Source of the DNA: Hyphochytrium catenoides | Taxonomy: Eukaryota; Sar; Hyphochytriomycetes; Hyphochytriales; Hyphochytriaceae | DNA length: 30,684 nucleotides | Direction of reading: 5' to 3' | NCBI GenBank assembly: GCA_900088475.1 | Contig: FLMG01004490.1 | Coordinates: 8,461 to 39,144, forward strand | In this document: one piece after another, positions 30,425 through 30,684 of the stretch | Position numbering within the stretch: the stretch's first letter is position 1 | How the letters are laid out: each line of letters begins with the position of its first letter | Made by a program: the position numbers and the translations under genes | The notes under the pieces: model-generated | Databases searched by the model: none | What the model was told of the DNA's origin: nothing | Seen by the model: only the letters and a program-made list of their open reading frames with translations

Positions 30425-30684
30425 CTGCTCGATGAAAGAGAAAGAAAGAGACAAAAGGAGCCAAAGTAAGAGACAGGTATCAAGAGTGAAAAGATCTGGA
30501 AAGGTCAACTCGGAACAGCGAGAGAGAAAGAGAGAGAGGAAATGCTGTCCCATTGACGGCCTCACGCTCTCATGTCAACAGTTTCTCATTGCGACTCCCC
30601 GTTCCACCCTTTCTTAGAGACAGGGCGCGGCGTTTTTTCCTTAAGAAATAGATGGAAACGCTGCCGCGTCACCGAGCGTGGCGG
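30425..30684. other. Right edge: probable intron or 5' region of the acidic gene
   Basis: On the minus strand the part next to 30425 is pyrimidine-rich (CTCTTTCATCGAGCAG at the acceptor), consistent with an intron. Further right I see no exon that enters in the required phase. The extreme edge has an AT-rich block (GTTTTTTCCTTAAGAAATAG) and GC-rich ends. Confidence 0.4.

Noticed and set aside
1-30684. tRNA, rRNA, CRISPR or transposase sequences
   Set aside because: I looked for T-loop motifs, regularly spaced repeats and transposase-like frames on both strands and found none that hold up. GGTTCGA occurrences (for example near 7587 and 20710) lie inside coding exons without a cloverleaf.

Overview
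This is nuclear DNA from a eukaryote. Every sizeable gene is interrupted by short GT-AG introns (mostly about 60-290 nt) with pyrimidine-rich 3' ends, and the recognisable products (HMG-box protein, RRP1/Nop52, gamma-tubulin complex component 5, fatty acid transport protein, RGS-domain receptor) are eukaryotic. Genes lie close together on both strands and the DNA is moderately GC-rich. CT/GA microsatellites fill introns and spacers. This fits a free-living microbial eukaryote (protist or alga); I cannot name the lineage from sequence alone. No tRNA, rRNA, CRISPR array, insertion sequence or obvious transposon was seen.

Layout from left to right: the 3' end of a leucine-rich-repeat gene (+, 1-252); a spacer with a perfect 10-bp inverted repeat; a two-box HMGB-like gene (+, 1541-2338); a weak minus-strand candidate (2757-3231); a FATP/SLC27-type acyl-CoA synthetase (+, 3511-5569); GCP5 (-, 5907-9251); a tiny two-exon gene (+, 9772-10119); RRP1/Nop52 (-, 10384-13681); an 11-exon gene for a predicted organellar membrane protein with helical repeats (+, 14568-17221); a large receptor gene (-, 18053-22274); a long gene-poor stretch; a degenerate ankyrin-like gene with two reading-frame changes (+, about 25199-27745); another gene-poor stretch; and the 3' part of an acidic-protein gene with tandemly duplicated exons (-, 29493 to about 30424, running beyond the solved exons).

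The most striking object is the receptor at 18053-22274. Its spliced product has a signal peptide, two tandem PstS-type (phosphate-binding, periplasmic-binding type II) domains, seven hydrophobic segments and a C-terminal RGS domain. This looks like a G-protein-linked nutrient sensor built from a bacterial-type phosphate-binding fold. The first domain keeps the phosphate-binding motif while the second has lost it. A single in-frame TAG lies where the first domain has Trp, so this allele is either broken, mis-sequenced or read through. Six other gene models here end in TAG, which argues against codon reassignment.

The other genes are housekeeping functions: 60S ribosome assembly (RRP1), microtubule nucleation (GCP5), chromatin architecture (HMGB-like) and fatty-acid uptake and activation (FATP). 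They show no operon-like logic with each other. Neighbours are arranged divergently (GCP5 with the small gene; RRP1 with the membrane protein) or convergently (FATP with GCP5; the membrane protein with the receptor).
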